The translations under genes were made by a program, and so were the position numbers. Of a stretch of 64,000 nucleotides of DNA, positions 1 through 10,315 are shown in pieces. This stretch comes from Pseudo-nitzschia pungens. Lineage: Eukaryota > Bacillariophyta > Bacillariophyceae > Bacillariales > Bacillariaceae. The notes under the pieces were generated by a model that had not been told where the DNA came from, searched no databases, and was given only the letters and a program-made list of their open reading frames with translations. The DNA lies in the NCBI GenBank assembly GCA_037355855.1, contig CM074766.1:3782001-3846000 (forward strand), read 5' to 3'. The first letter of the stretch is position 1; each line of letters begins with the position of its first letter.

Positions 1-460
1 TACTTCTTTTTGCATACTCTTGACCATGCATAGGATGAGGAATATTTACACTGGAATCACACAAAGATTGGCCACATTCATTCAGATATGTGATTTGGTA
101 CTTTTTTCTAGTGAATTTTCCAGCAGTAGTGGACCAAATATTAATTATTCAGTGGTGACACCCAAATTATAGGTGATTTTTGAATACTTCTTTTTGCATA
201 CTCTTGACCATGCATAAGATGAGAAATATTCACACTGGAATCACACAAAGATTGGCCAGATTCATTCAGATATGTGATTTTACAGTATTTTCTAGTGAAT
301 TTTCCAGTAGTGGACCAAATATTAATTATTCAGTGGTGACACCCAAATTATAGGTGATTTTTGAATACTTCTTTTTGCATACTCTTGCCCATGCATAGGA
401 TGAGAAATATTCACATTGGAATCACACAAAGATTGGCCAGATTCATTCAGTTATTTGATT
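1..460. repeat. 180-bp satellite array (about 2.5 units)
   Basis: The unit begins near GAATACTTCTTTTTGCATAC and recurs about every 180 bp (starts near 1, 182, 364). The same satellite in reverse orientation fills 18370-19615, and a diverged relative is at 9930-10315. It belongs to the transposon right arm in both places. Confidence 0.9.
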
Positions 461-1302
461 TGATGGTATATTCACTGAGGTAGTAGTACTATTCTTGCTG
501 CTTGTAGTAGTAGTACCACAGTTATACGCTGCTGCTACATACTACTGCAGTGCGTAGGTAGTAGTACATAAGAGGCAGTCAAAAATTATGGCGCAGCGGG
601 GCAGGCTCTCTGTGGTTTAGGTGGCGCGCGATATCACCATCAGCTTTCTACTGGTTTCTACTACTATTACTTCAGTACGGTACATACTACTAGTAGTAAC
701 TCTACTGCTAGTATCATGTAGAAGAAATCAATTCTCAGCAAATAAATGCATGACAGAAAATGCATGTGTCGTAAATCTTACTTCACATAATTTTGGGTCG
801 GAACGGAACAAGAAAGACGGCAACTGAAATATAATGAGATGGAAATGGTAAGTGAACCACATCAAGGTTGGAGGAGGTATTAATAATGGATTTTGATTCG
901 TCTAACTGTGCATCATTGACTTGCCTGCTTGCTCCTGATAGGGAGGCGACCGCAACTGCTGATGAAATAGGATGCAACGGCAAATGAAATATAATGCAAC
1001 GGTGAGTGAAGCACATCAAGATCTGGGGTATTGATAATGGATTTCAATTGTTCTAATTCTGAATTGAGTTGCCTGCTTGCTACTGATAGGGAAGAATCAA
1101 CTTTAGTAATTCGACGGGGCAACTGAAAAATGATGCGAAAAATGATGCGACGGGGCAACTGACACATATTGCGATCGCAAGAAAAACTGACAAAATGATG
1201 CGATTGCAACTGATGAAATATGATGCGATGTGAGGAGACCTTTACTGGCAGTACAGATACCGGTATGGATGAAATTATCACGATGACCATTATTTAAAAA
1301 TC

Positions 1303-1615
1303 GTTTGAACCAAAATTTGTGTGGTGTGCATGAGGACGAAGACGATCGGAGCAAAGAGCAACGACAATTTCAAGGACGACGCAGACGATCGAAGCGAAGA
1401 GCAACGACGATTTCAGAGAGGACGACGAAGACAATCGAAGCGAAGAGCAACGACAATTTCAGAGAGGACGACGATTTCAGGGAGGACGACGAAGAGGAAG
1501 GCGACTTCAGGGAGGACGAAGACGATCGAAGCGAGAAGCAATGACGACTTCAAGGACGACGAAGACAAGGACGATCGACGACGATTTCAAGGACGACGAA
1601 TTTGTGTGTGCGTGT
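1303..1615. repeat. Minisatellite of the GACGAAGACGATCGAAGCGA type
   Basis: Irregular repeats of about 40 bp built from GACGATCGAAGCGAAGAGCA and CGACGATTTCAGGGAGGACG. It is the reverse complement of the arrays at 55.8-56.4 and 58.65-59.07 kb and matches 20.46-20.9 kb. It is absent from the equivalent place in the other right arm (17.5 kb), so it has been gained or lost between copies. It creates spurious charged ORFs in several frames. Confidence 0.85.
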
Positions 1616-2096
1616 GTGAGAAAATTGAACAGAGAATAAACAATTATTAGAGTAGTATCAATATTTATCAAAAGAAAGACTTATATTTTGCTTCATAGTG
1701 TTTCAAAATTTTTTTTCATGGGGGTCGCGATTCCTGGGCTTCGGGTAATAATTGTGATTTTTGTGATGAATTTCTTGAGGGGTGTGATGGGAAATACTTT
1801 GTGTCGGGATGAGAAATCAATTTTTGGGAGTGAATTTCTGCAACAGTCTCATAATATATAATGATGGTAGGGTCGGTAATAATGAGTCAGATTGAAAAAA
1901 AATTTGGGTCGAGTTTGAATTTTATTTTTTTTTCTCGTATTTTCTCGTAATTGAGGTAGTATCTGGGTCGCGATTGGGGTTGCGAATCGGGAGAGAGCTA
2001 GGAATCGAGCTAGAGCTACGTCAAAATGAGCCAGGAATAAATCGCGACCCCCCTAAATAAATTCTTGGGAGGGGTCGCGAAACAGTTTTCGGACGT

Positions 2097-3175
2097 TGCT
2101 TGGACATGTGGTACTGTTGCTGTGCGACTGTAGATGGATCTGTTTCTTGGTAGGCTCTGTCGAGAATAACCTTAGACTTATATGGATTGGCAAAGGAAAG
2201 ATCATCAGCGAAGAGTTCAGCATCCTCCAGTTCTTCCATGAGCATGGTGTAGTTGTCATGGTATAGGGAGGTGTCCTTCATAGGAATAGTTCTATCCATC
2301 CACTGGACTGCTCCTTCTTTGAATAGGAGGTTGATTTGTGCTAGGTGGAGAAAGTCTCTGCCTAGTATCAGATCATACCTGCAGTCAGGGGAATGGAAGA
2401 GTCTTGCCTCTTGTTTGTCGATGGTATAGTTGCCGAACTCTTGTAGCTTGAGGTTCTTCATGATGATGTATTCTGTAGTATCGAAGCTTCCATTTGCTGT
2501 TGTTGTTAGGACTCGATGCTTGCTTCTGATTGGTAGTGTGCCAAATGGTAGTGCTCTTTTATTAATTAGAGTTCCGGAAGATCCACTATCAAGTAGTGCG
2601 AGTAGTGGTCTTGATTTCGTAGGGATGCCTTGTATGTACTGTACTGTAGTTAGAAGAATAGGAGCCACGTTGCTCTTATTCGGGGATGCCTGTTCTGCTG
2701 TATTTTTGGTTGTATTTCCAGCAGTCTGCAGCAGTTTCAAATAATTTTGCTCCAGCGCACCTCCTTTGGTGTAGTCTTTGGAGTTTCCGGGATTGCAATA
2801 GAGATTTTTTGCTGTACCGGTAGACCAATTTCTTGCTAGAGACAAGAGTGGTCCATTTGTTGCTGCTGCCTTAGTCTGATCGATGTTGATCGATGATGCG
2901 TCTGTTGTACCCTTGGATCGATTCGTTTTTCGATTCGGATCCATGTTCGTATTGCTCTTTTCAGAGAATCGAACTGTTTTTGCTGCGTTTGCAGTCTTTA
3001 AGCGCTCAACAGGACTCCATCCTGTAGGTTCCTTCCCCTTTTTCTCCGGGAGATCTCCTCCTTGCGTCATCCCAGTCAGCTGTGCTGTACTGGCATCCAG
3101 GGCCTGTGGCGCCGGAGGCAAGGTGATTGCTGGTTTTGATGGACCCTTGGGTCTCTTGGAGGAGTGCTGTTGCAC
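2097..3175 (-). pseudogene. Ty3/gypsy pol fragment: retropepsin, truncated
   Basis: The frame follows gag directly, with no frame change, after one UGA. A low-complexity linker of about 165 residues leads to an aspartic protease with active-site motif LLDSGSSGT. A YDLILGRDFL segment and a WMDRTIPMK strand follow, the usual end of a gypsy protease. Reverse transcriptase, RNase H and integrase are missing because the DNA transposon ending at 2096 interrupts the frame. The last 20 or so residues of the open frame, down to 2021, are transposon terminus. The layout resembles the intact gypsy element at 44.9 kb, but the sequence is clearly a different family. Confidence 0.85.
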
Positions 3176-4210
3176 TCAGGGGAGCCAGATAAGCTCTCCA
3201 TCGATGTTCCTTTCTGTTCGGCCTCCATGTTCGGAGTGATATGATTCCCTTGCTGCTTCGACAGCGGCGTTTATGTGGGCTTGGAAAGACTTGTTGCTGC
3301 CCAAAAGGTCATGAGTCTGTGTATGGAAGGTCTCAGTGGTTTGATTGTTGGGACCCTTGTAATTCGTTGAGTATCTGTTCTTGGGGCACTCGGACCACTC
3401 GTGGTTGTGGCCTTGAATACGACAGGGGTTGGACTTCTTCTTGCCCTTGGGGTTGTTCTTTTGATTGCCAGGGCGCTTTCGGTTGTTGTTAGAGCTATTA
3501 GAATTGTTGGAACGTCTTCCAGTATTCTTGTTGTTCTTATTCTGTTTGCTGAGCCGGTCGAGACTGCTCATGTGATCGACAAGGGACTGCGATGTGGTGT
3601 CTTGGGTGACCCCTTTGTGGATGCGTACGTAGTCTTCGATCCAAGCATTTGGGTAGCTGTGCAGGAGGATGGTGACTTGCTGGAGGTGGTCCAGGTTGGT
3701 TACGTACCCATGGAGTTTGGCTGTGTATTTCATCAGGGTTAAGAGTCGATCCGTGTGGTCTTTACAGGTGGACTCCACCTTCTTTTTGCATGCCGGGCTC
3801 CGGAGATATATGTGCATAATATCCCTGGCATCTTCGGCGTTGCAGTAGAGCTTGATGAAGGCTGCAAAGGCTGACTCAAAGTCATGTCTTGTAAGTGCGT
3901 ATAATCTTTGTCCATTTGGTCTGGTGTTTCGCGTTAGCGCTCTCCATTCGGTTTGTGCTTTAACGCATAAGCAACGTCCGAAGTAGCGAATGAGCGCTGA
4001 GTCCTGTACCCCCAGATCTTCTACTGCGTTTAGAAAGGCTTCTTCCATGTGGAGTAGCTCTTCCAGGCCTCCTTTATCTGTGAAGAGGGGGATCTTGACG
4101 CTATCGGAATGATCCGCATTGTCGTAGATTGAGAGTGTAATTAGCTTTGGCTTGTGGCTGTCGAACGAGCTCTTGTAGGAGACCGGTGGTTCTCTGTAGA
4201 TGCCTGACAT
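3176..4210 (-). CDS. Ty3/gypsy Gag (344 aa)
   Basis: Retrotransposon capsid/nucleocapsid protein. The first 220 residues form the capsid-like region. An Asn/Lys/Arg-rich stretch (about 230-265) leads to a zinc-knuckle-like CRIQGHNHEWSEC near residue 270. The start is the ATG at 4210, about 140 bp inside the LTR. The frame ends in CCC-TGA, and the pol frame continues in phase right after the stop, which suggests readthrough in the active ancestor. The gag frame is intact although its element is truncated, so the insertion is not very old. Confidence 0.85.
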   Translation of the reverse strand: MSGIYREPPVSYKSSFDSHKPKLITLSIYDNADHSDSVKIPLFTDKGGLEELLHMEEAFLNAVEDLGVQDSALIRYFGRCLCVKAQTEWRALTRNTRPNGQRLYALTRHDFESAFAAFIKLYCNAEDARDIMHIYLRSPACKKKVESTCKDHTDRLLTLMKYTAKLHGYVTNLDHLQQVTILLHSYPNAWIEDYVRIHKGVTQDTTSQSLVDHMSSLDRLSKQNKNNKNTGRRSNNSNSSNNNRKRPGNQKNNPKGKKKSNPCRIQGHNHEWSECPKNRYSTNYKGPNNQTTETFHTQTHDLLGSNKSFQAHINAAVEAARESYHSEHGGRTERNIDGELIWLP

Positions 4211-4350
4211 GGTTAAAGGAGTTAGCTGCGTTCCTCTTGTTGGAGATACAAGTTGCCTCTGTTGTTGAGGCTATCAATGGTTTGGTTGTTTTAAGATTCC
4301 AGTACTGAATTCTACTACTGTTCCTACGTGAAAGCGGACAGTAATTACTG
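4211..4350 (-). other. Leader between LTR and gag
   Basis: About 140 bp holding the expected primer-binding site region and gag 5' leader. I could not match a specific tRNA primer. Confidence 0.4.
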
Positions 4351-4634
4351 TGTAACACTCTGAGGTAGAAATTCGGAGTAGTATGAATAATTGTGTGTTA
4401 TTTCACTTTACGAGATGGGATTGAAATTAGAGAGAAGAAATAATGAGCGATGAGGTCATCACGACCTTCTCATATAATAAACATCCCTTTATATAACATA
4501 TATCCCGTATGTAACCTTAATCGTATAATCGCTCTCTTCTGCATGCCTGTTTACACATACCAGATATCTGTACATGGATATCTTATATATATTTGAATCC
4601 CATGTGGGATTCGGTTAATTATTAATTCGTAACA
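4351..4634 (-). repeat. 5' LTR of the truncated Ty3/gypsy element
   Basis: On the minus strand the LTR starts TGTTACGAAT (4634) at the point where the Tc1-like transposase frame breaks off, and ends near GTGTTACA (4351). A TATA box (TATATAAAGG, minus strand, 4486-4495) lies in the middle. There is no second LTR in the window because the 3' half of the element is lost. The 3' edge is uncertain by a few bases. Confidence 0.65.
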
Positions 4635-5649
4635 CTACTAGCCTACGCTAGCATGTTACAGTTGTCCCATAAGAACACTCTCCAATTGTCGATTCCAGGG
4701 ATCTGATCTCGCTCAATCGACGAACAGATACTCCCAATGAACTGAGCAAAATTATAGCCTGTCGTCCCAGCAACCTTTCGGACGTCAATCCACCTCCTTG
4801 GACGCGCGATACTCCCTGTTTGGTTGTCTGGCACTGCAGGATCCCCTGCCTCTACAGCAATCATGACAGTGAGCTTATCTCCCTTCTCATAGTTTCCAAT
4901 TGTTCGGATCCTACGGAATCTAAGCGCCCATCCACCAGATCTATTTAATCTTCTGTGCTCCATGGCAAATTCATCCACATCGATAAAGCGCTTCCTGGGG
5001 ATGCCAACCACACCAATTGGCAATGGTCTATTCCAGAATAAATACTCCCTCCGCAAGTTCTGTGGTGAGTAGGCCTTGTAAGCCTTGATACTGGCCTTTT
5101 TCTTGGAGATTTCCAGCTCCTTCAAACGCTGGGAGATTAGCTGATTAGAATACACCGGAAATCCATCATTGTAGAGGTACATGGCAATCTCATCAAGAGT
5201 ACTCTGTGGATAGATTACAAGGCAAATAGCAAGACTAATTAAGGCAGAACCTACTAACATCTCTTTTTCTTTGTTACCGGTCATCCTATATGGATGGAGC
5301 CTCTTCTCCCATCTCTTCAGGCTTGCGTGGGAAGCAGTTGTTGGTCCCCCGGCCAATTTCCTTGCAAGCTCTTCTTCCCGGAACCAAACTGCATACCCCC
5401 TGCTTCCACCACCTCCTGGATGTGGAAGTGACTTCCTCTTCTTTCCAAGCTCTCTGGTGAGTTGGAGAGCTCTTCGGGCCCTTGTGCGTTGATATTGCTT
5501 GTCAGCAACCTTCGTGGAACTTGAATCGTCTCATAGATAAACGTCTTGTACTGGTCTGAAAAATAGGGGAAAGCCTTAACAATAATAAGACGTAAAGTCC
5601 TGGCAAATCGTGAGTCTACAGTGGACTGTTCAAGGTCTATTGAATACAC
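4635..5649 (-). pseudogene. Tc1/mariner/IS630-like transposase, frameshifted and truncated
   Basis: The readable part (5356 to 4643) has a helix-turn-helix-like segment (STLDEIAMYLYNDGFPV), then the DDE core. The first acidic site is FIDVDEFAMEHRR, followed by GGWALRFRR and a KLTVMIAVEAGDP strand. The second is VFLWDNCN, just before the frame is cut by the LTR. The upstream stretch 5317-5649 is in another frame and overlaps it, so at least one frameshift separates the two halves. The third acidic residue is lost, so the copy is dead. Confidence 0.75.
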
Positions 5650-6180
5650 TTAGTCAATACAAGGCACTTCCCTAGAGGTACATCAGAATCGGTCGTAAGG
5701 GAGGGCATGATAGGTGTTTATTTTAGAGTATAAAGAAAAGAGTGAATAAAGCGTCGGAAGCTGAGCGCAGCTCAGCTCTGTATCATATCGTGACGGCGTT
5801 CCGATAACTCGTAGATAATAGAGCTCTGTAGCTCCGGTACTGTATTCTACGTGTAGCGTACGGAGTAGCGTAGTGCGCGGAGTAGTTAGCGAGCGCTTGC
5901 TCGCTTGCACTAACTCGCTAGCTCTCTTAATAACTGTCTGGGCCGGGTATCCGGTCATAGTACATATTATACACCAATGACCCGACCCCGGCGGTAGCAT
6001 AGTATCTTAGCATGATATCATGGTAGGTTAGCATCTTTCCGTATCTCGTAGCATTAGCAACCCTAACCCTGTAGCATTTAGCTACACCATAACAGGTGCT
6101 TTACTCGGGGTACGTACGATTGGTACAAATCGTACGCGACGGCCCTAGTAATTCTGCTAGCATCCACACTAAGCAGGATA

Positions 6181-6305
6181 TAGGTCTGCTGCTAAGCCTG
6201 TTGCTAAGCCTGTTGCTAAGCCTGCTGCTAAGCCTGTTGCTAAGCCTGTTGCTAAGCCTGCTGCTAAGCCTGCTGCTAAGCCTGTTGCTAAGCCTGTTGC
6301 TAACC
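6181..6305. repeat. 12-bp tandem array (GCTAAGCCTGTT)
   Basis: About ten copies of GCTAAGCCTGTT/GCTAAGCCTGCT. A shorter array is in the sister copy at 22669-22720, and degenerate units at 52125-52165. It is part of the Tc1-like element. Confidence 0.9.
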
Positions 6306-6439
6306 ATTTAGCACACAGCTCTAGCACTCAGCTCAGCACCTGTTAGTCAGTTACTGGATGCTGCTGCCTGTAGCCCCAGTACCTCTCCTACACAGGAGCC
6401 TTAGCACAGATCATAGCATCCACCTTGAATATCTTCATA

Positions 6440-6835
6440 CTTGCTCTCTCGTCAGCCGGGTCGTTGTTCATGGTCGGAAGTGGTTTTGATGAAGAAGAAG
6501 GGGTTGTCAAGCAACAGGTATCACCTGTTGTTGTCGGAAAAGAAGCAAAAAAGAGAAGAACCGAAGAACAATCGTGTTCTCACAAAAATAGATCTAATCA
6601 GCTATTTTTTTTAATCCCCCTCTAGGTGAGTCAATAGCAGCCAATGACGACAGTCAAAGGGGTTTCAGTGATCTCTAAACTGTGAGTCAATTTTTTGGTA
6701 AGCAGGGGGTTAAGGTTCTTTTTTTTGGTACATGTACCACTAATCTCTGTTAATTTCGGTTAATAATGTAAAATCAATTGTTAGGCGATCCGTAGTATTG
6801 TTTATTTATGTACAATCTTTGTACTTCACTACTCA
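6440..6835. other. Non-coding spacer
   Basis: About 400 bp between the Tc1-like start and the recognisable 5' leader of the transposase copy. It contains a 66-codon open frame with no recognisable content. No Plavaka-type terminus is present, so the following copy has lost its left end. Confidence 0.5.
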
Positions 6836-8575
6836 ACTTTTTTCCATTAATCTCAACCATATTTCTCCCTTTTCTCAACTCCCCCAACGGTCCGAGACAA
6901 ATGTTCTGATCTAGACCCTCATATTCAGTCCCTCGTCACATTTTCATTCCATTTTACACATTTGACACATTAGACTCAACACAACAAATAATTTTTAATC
7001 AAATTTACTTCAATCACACAAAAGTGTTACGTCGTGCACCTTTGTAAACCTTTTTTTCAGTGGTGTCACATCACATACCGGTACCCCAGCTAAGAATCGC
7101 ATCACAAAAACACACACCACCATGCCGAAAGCTTCATCAGACCCAAGGCACTTTGCCAATGATCCCAGAATACCCAAGACATTCGTCAACTGCATTGCCT
7201 CTGCAAGAAAAAGAAAATCACAGCAATCCTTCAAGGGATACAAACAAGAATCGAGCCACTTTCACACCTACCGATACGTATCTCAAGGCCTCTCCAGGCA
7301 TCTCTATTCCAACAGTGATTGCCAAACTTATTATCATGTGAACAAACTTATGGATTTCATTTCTTCAGTGAAACAAGAAGTCACCCTCCCTTTGGTCCGA
7401 CACACACCATCACAGTATGGACTGACAATGACACAGAATGGACCACAAATCCCCCCCTCCCTTGCCGAAACGAACACCGCCGCAACAACTTCTATCCATA
7501 CCTCACTCAATCCTCAAGTGATTGCCAATGTATTCATCCCACCCATGGACAGACAGGCAATTGAATCGCATATGGCTGAAAACGAGGAAATGAATGCAAT
7601 CGATTCCGATGTTGATGCCTCGGACCATTTTGATGCCAGTTCCGACACCGAAATATCTGATTCCGAAATCATGAAAAGCACCACCATTTCCATAAACGAA
7701 AGAGAGGAAACATTCCGGAATCGCACTCTGTTCCCACCCCGTCCGGAACTTATTGCTGAAATCAACCTCCTCAACATTATATCACAACACAAGCTACCTC
7801 TTTCCACTTATCAAACCATTTTCAATTGGGCAAAAGACAGCAACAATCTTCCCGGTTTCGATTTCAATGTTACACCAACAAGAAAACGTGATGCCATTTT
7901 TCAAGAAATAAAAAAAATTCTTGGCATATCGTCGGAACCAAAATTTGAGCCCAAAATTGTGAATTGGCTTCCCGACAACAAACCTGCTCAAATATATGTC
8001 TGTCCTTTTCTGGATGCTTTGTATTCCCTTCTGTCGAACCCAGATTTAATGTTGGAAGAAAATCTGTCATTCCCTAACAGCAACACCCCCTTGTCACCAG
8101 AGCATTTCCTGGTTTGAACTGATTCTTGTCCCATCACCGAGTTGCACCACGGATCATGGTGGTCAGATTCCTGGAGATCCCTCTGCATAGAAGAAAATTC
8201 TGAAATCCTTGTTCCCATCATTTTTTACATGGATGGAATTAGCTTGGATGCGCACGGAAGACTATCACTGACTCCACTGAACATGACCTTAGGCATATTC
8301 AACATCGAAACAAGGAAAAGGCCAGAAGCATGGACAACAATCTATTTTCATCCTGGCTCCGATTTGGAGAGCATCCACCATTCAAGAAAACCATCCTCGA
8401 AAGAATCAATCCAAAACCTGCACAATGCCCTAGAAGTGGCGCTCCGCTCTTTCAAAGAAGCATGTGAGTCCACCCATGAAGGCATCCAATGGGATTTTCT
8501 CCCCTATGCCGGCCAATTGTGGCAAGTCAAAATGAAATTTGCAATAGCCTATGTCATCGGTGACACAGAACTGCA
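6836..8575 (+). mobile_element. Plavaka/CACTA-like transposon relic, left end and 3' half missing
   Basis: Sequence from 6836 matches the leader of the full-coding copy (from about 52300). The terminal 25 bp and TCGCGACC repeats are absent. A second member of the same family is inserted at 8576, inside the transposase frame. Confidence 0.75.
7122..8575 (+). pseudogene. Plavaka/CACTA-like transposase, one nonsense codon, interrupted
   Basis: About 485 codons aligned with the 1063-residue transposase at 52571. The start ATG is in the same CACC-ATG context. A single C-to-T change at 8115 turns CGA into TGA; the frame is otherwise open from 7122 through 8575. It retains the N-terminal Cys/His motif, the acidic linker and the first catalytic Asp (FYMDGISLD, near 8230). 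The frame then breaks at GDTELH, where the nested copy enters, next to the proposed second catalytic Asp. Confidence 0.85.
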
Positions 8576-9322
8576 TCGTCCGAAAACTGTTTTGCGACCC
8601 ATCGCGACCAATCGCGACTGGATCGCGACCTGATCGCGACTTGTCTAAAAAAAACACGACCCCAATTTTTTATTTCACAACCTTTTTTCCATTATTCTCA
8701 ACCATATTTCTCCCTTTTCTCAACTCCCCCAACGGTCCGAGACAAATGTTCAGATCTAGACCCTGATATTCAGTCCCTCTTCACGTTTTCATTCCATTTT
8801 ATACATTTGACACATTAGACTCAACACAACAAATAATTTTTAATCAAATTTACTTCAATCACACAAAAGGGTTACGTTGTGCACCTTTGTAAACCTTTTT
8901 TTCAGTGGTGTCACGTAACACGTAACATACCGGTACCCAAGTTAAGAATCTTCCCTTCACATCGGATCACAACAACAATTATTTTATTTCATTTTCACCA
9001 TGCCAAACGCTTCCTCCAACCCAAGGAACTTTGCCAATGAGCCCAGAATACCCAAGACATTTTATTGTCGCAACTGCATTGCCTCTGCAAGAAAAAGAAA
9101 ATCACAGCAATCCTTCAAGGGATACAAACAAGAATTGAGCCACTTTCACACCTACCGATATGTCTGTAGAGGACTTTCATTTCACTTGAAGTCCAACATT
9201 GATTGCCGAACTTATTATCATGTGAACAAACTTATGGATTTTATTTCTTCTGTGAAAGAAGAAGTCACCCTCCCTTTGGTCCGACACACACCATCACAGT
9301 ATGGACTGACAATTACACAATA
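8576..9322 (+). mobile_element. Nested left end of a second Plavaka/CACTA-like copy
   Basis: Begins with a variant terminus (TCGTCCGAAAACTG) followed by TCGCGACC-type subterminal repeats (8600-8640), then the same leader and start codon as the full-coding copy. It stops matching near 9322, where tandem repeats begin. No right terminus is visible before 11 kb. Confidence 0.75.
9000..9322 (+). pseudogene. Transposase N-terminal fragment (107 codons)
   Basis: Starts with the same MP.ASS.PR.FAN.PRIPKTF block as the full-length transposase and retains the C-x2-C...GLSFHLKSNIDC zinc-binding-like region. The frame closes at 9322, where the copy breaks off. Too short to be active, though it could encode a DNA-binding fragment. 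Confidence 0.8.
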
Positions 9323-9375
9323 AATTAAAAGAAGCCCATCGAATTTTGATACTCAGCAAACACGACGGGGATATA

Positions 9376-9832
9376 CCCCTGTAGATCTTCCAATATTAAT
9401 CTGGTAAGAACAGGGGCATGTAGATCTGGTACAAATTCTACTACAAGGACCCAGCATTCTGTCTAGCATCCTGTTCAGTGTCCCTCCTAGCACAGTTGAG
9501 TTCTGTTCCTCAGTTAGCACACTGAATAGTTTGTAATATTTGTCTGATAAAAGGATAGGGCATGTAGATCCGGGAGAAATTCTACTACAAGGACCCAGCA
9601 TCCTGTCTAGCATCCTGTTCAGTGTCCCTCCTAGCACAGTTGATTTCCGTTCTTTATCAGTTAGCACCCCCTGTAGATCTTCCAGTATTGATCAAATAAG
9701 AACAGGGGCGTGTAGATCTGGTACAAAATCTACTACAAGGACCCAGCATCCTGTCTAGCATCCTGTTCAGTGTCCCTCCTAGCACAGTTGAGTTCCATTC
9801 TTTATCAGTTAGCACCCCTGTAGATCTTCTAA
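9376..9832. repeat. Tandem repeat of about 150 bp, three units
   Basis: Each unit contains CATGTAGATC, then CTACTACAAGGACCCAGCAT and GTCTAGCATCCTGTTCAGTG. Units start near 9376, 9520 and 9667. No homology to other arrays in the window. Confidence 0.85.
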
Positions 9833-9929
9833 TACCGTATAGTACCGGACCCTATCGGTGTTCTAAGAGCCCAAGAATGTAACTATGATACATATCTATC
9901 CTATTATAGGGCTGTACCACCCAGTAAAA
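9833..9929. other. Spacer between arrays
   Basis: Short unique sequence; nothing recognised. Confidence 0.4.
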
Positions 9930-10315
9930 TCTTATGGTGCATTAAATAGATGCGACACCCAAAGTATCAGGTCTTTCTGACTCAGACTTTTCCATAGTCC
10001 CAAGCATGCATAGGGGGAGGACTAGTGGCGCTGGAATGGTGAAAATACTCCTTTTCTGAATTTAGATAGGTCATTTTGTCTATTTTCTAGTCATAATGGG
10101 CAGTACTGGGGGAAATGTGCATTAAATAGATGTGACATCCAAAGTATCAAGTCTTTATGACTCAGACTTTTTACATAGTCCCAACCATACATAGGGGGAG
10201 GACTATTGGCGCTGGAACCGTGGAAATAATCCATTTCTGAATTTAGATAGGTCATTTTGTGTATTTTCTAGTGAAATATGCCAGTACTGGGGGAAATGTG
10301 CATTAAATGGATTCA
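9930..10315. repeat. Diverged 180-bp satellite (two units)
   Basis: Two units start at GTGCATTAAATAGATG (about 9937 and 10117). The order of landmarks (GACACCCAAA, a CATGCATAGG-like block, CTGGAA, TATTTTCTAGT, then a TGG run) matches the 180-bp satellite at 1-460, but most intervening bases differ, so it is an old subfamily. Confidence 0.7.

Larger units (their letters stand above)
1..2096 (-). mobile_element. Right arm of a Plavaka/CACTA-like DNA transposon (continues past window start)
   Basis: The element end at 2072-2096 reads, on the minus strand, ACGTCCGAAAAC followed by a TTCGCGACCC-type block. The same 25-bp terminus occurs at 16974, 22361 and 52166. From 2096 leftward the sequence matches 16974 rightward in inverted orientation: an AATTTATTT/ATTCCTGGCTCA subterminal stretch, TCGCGACC-like repeats, a block with near-identical fortuitous ORFs (783-1019 here, 17833-18069 there), then the 180-bp satellite. 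The 300-1300 bp range contains no convincing gene. The insertion cuts the retrotransposon pol reading frame at 2097. The other end lies outside the window. Confidence 0.75.
4635..6439 (-). mobile_element. Tc1/mariner (IS630-like) element, 3'-truncated by an LTR insertion
   Basis: The 5' end on the minus strand is TA followed by TGAAGATATTCAAGG (6439). The same start occurs at 22532 and 51983, consistent with a TA target. A non-coding stretch of about 800 bp with a GCTAAGCCTGTT array precedes the transposase region. The 3' end is removed where the gypsy LTR begins at 4634. Homologous pieces lie at 22532-23435, about 30440-30560 and 51983-52165, so this is a repeat family. Confidence 0.7.

Noticed and set aside
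6101..6311. Leu/Ser-rich peptides at the GCTAAGCCTGTT array
   Set aside because: Pure translation of a 12-bp repeat in a transposon non-coding region.
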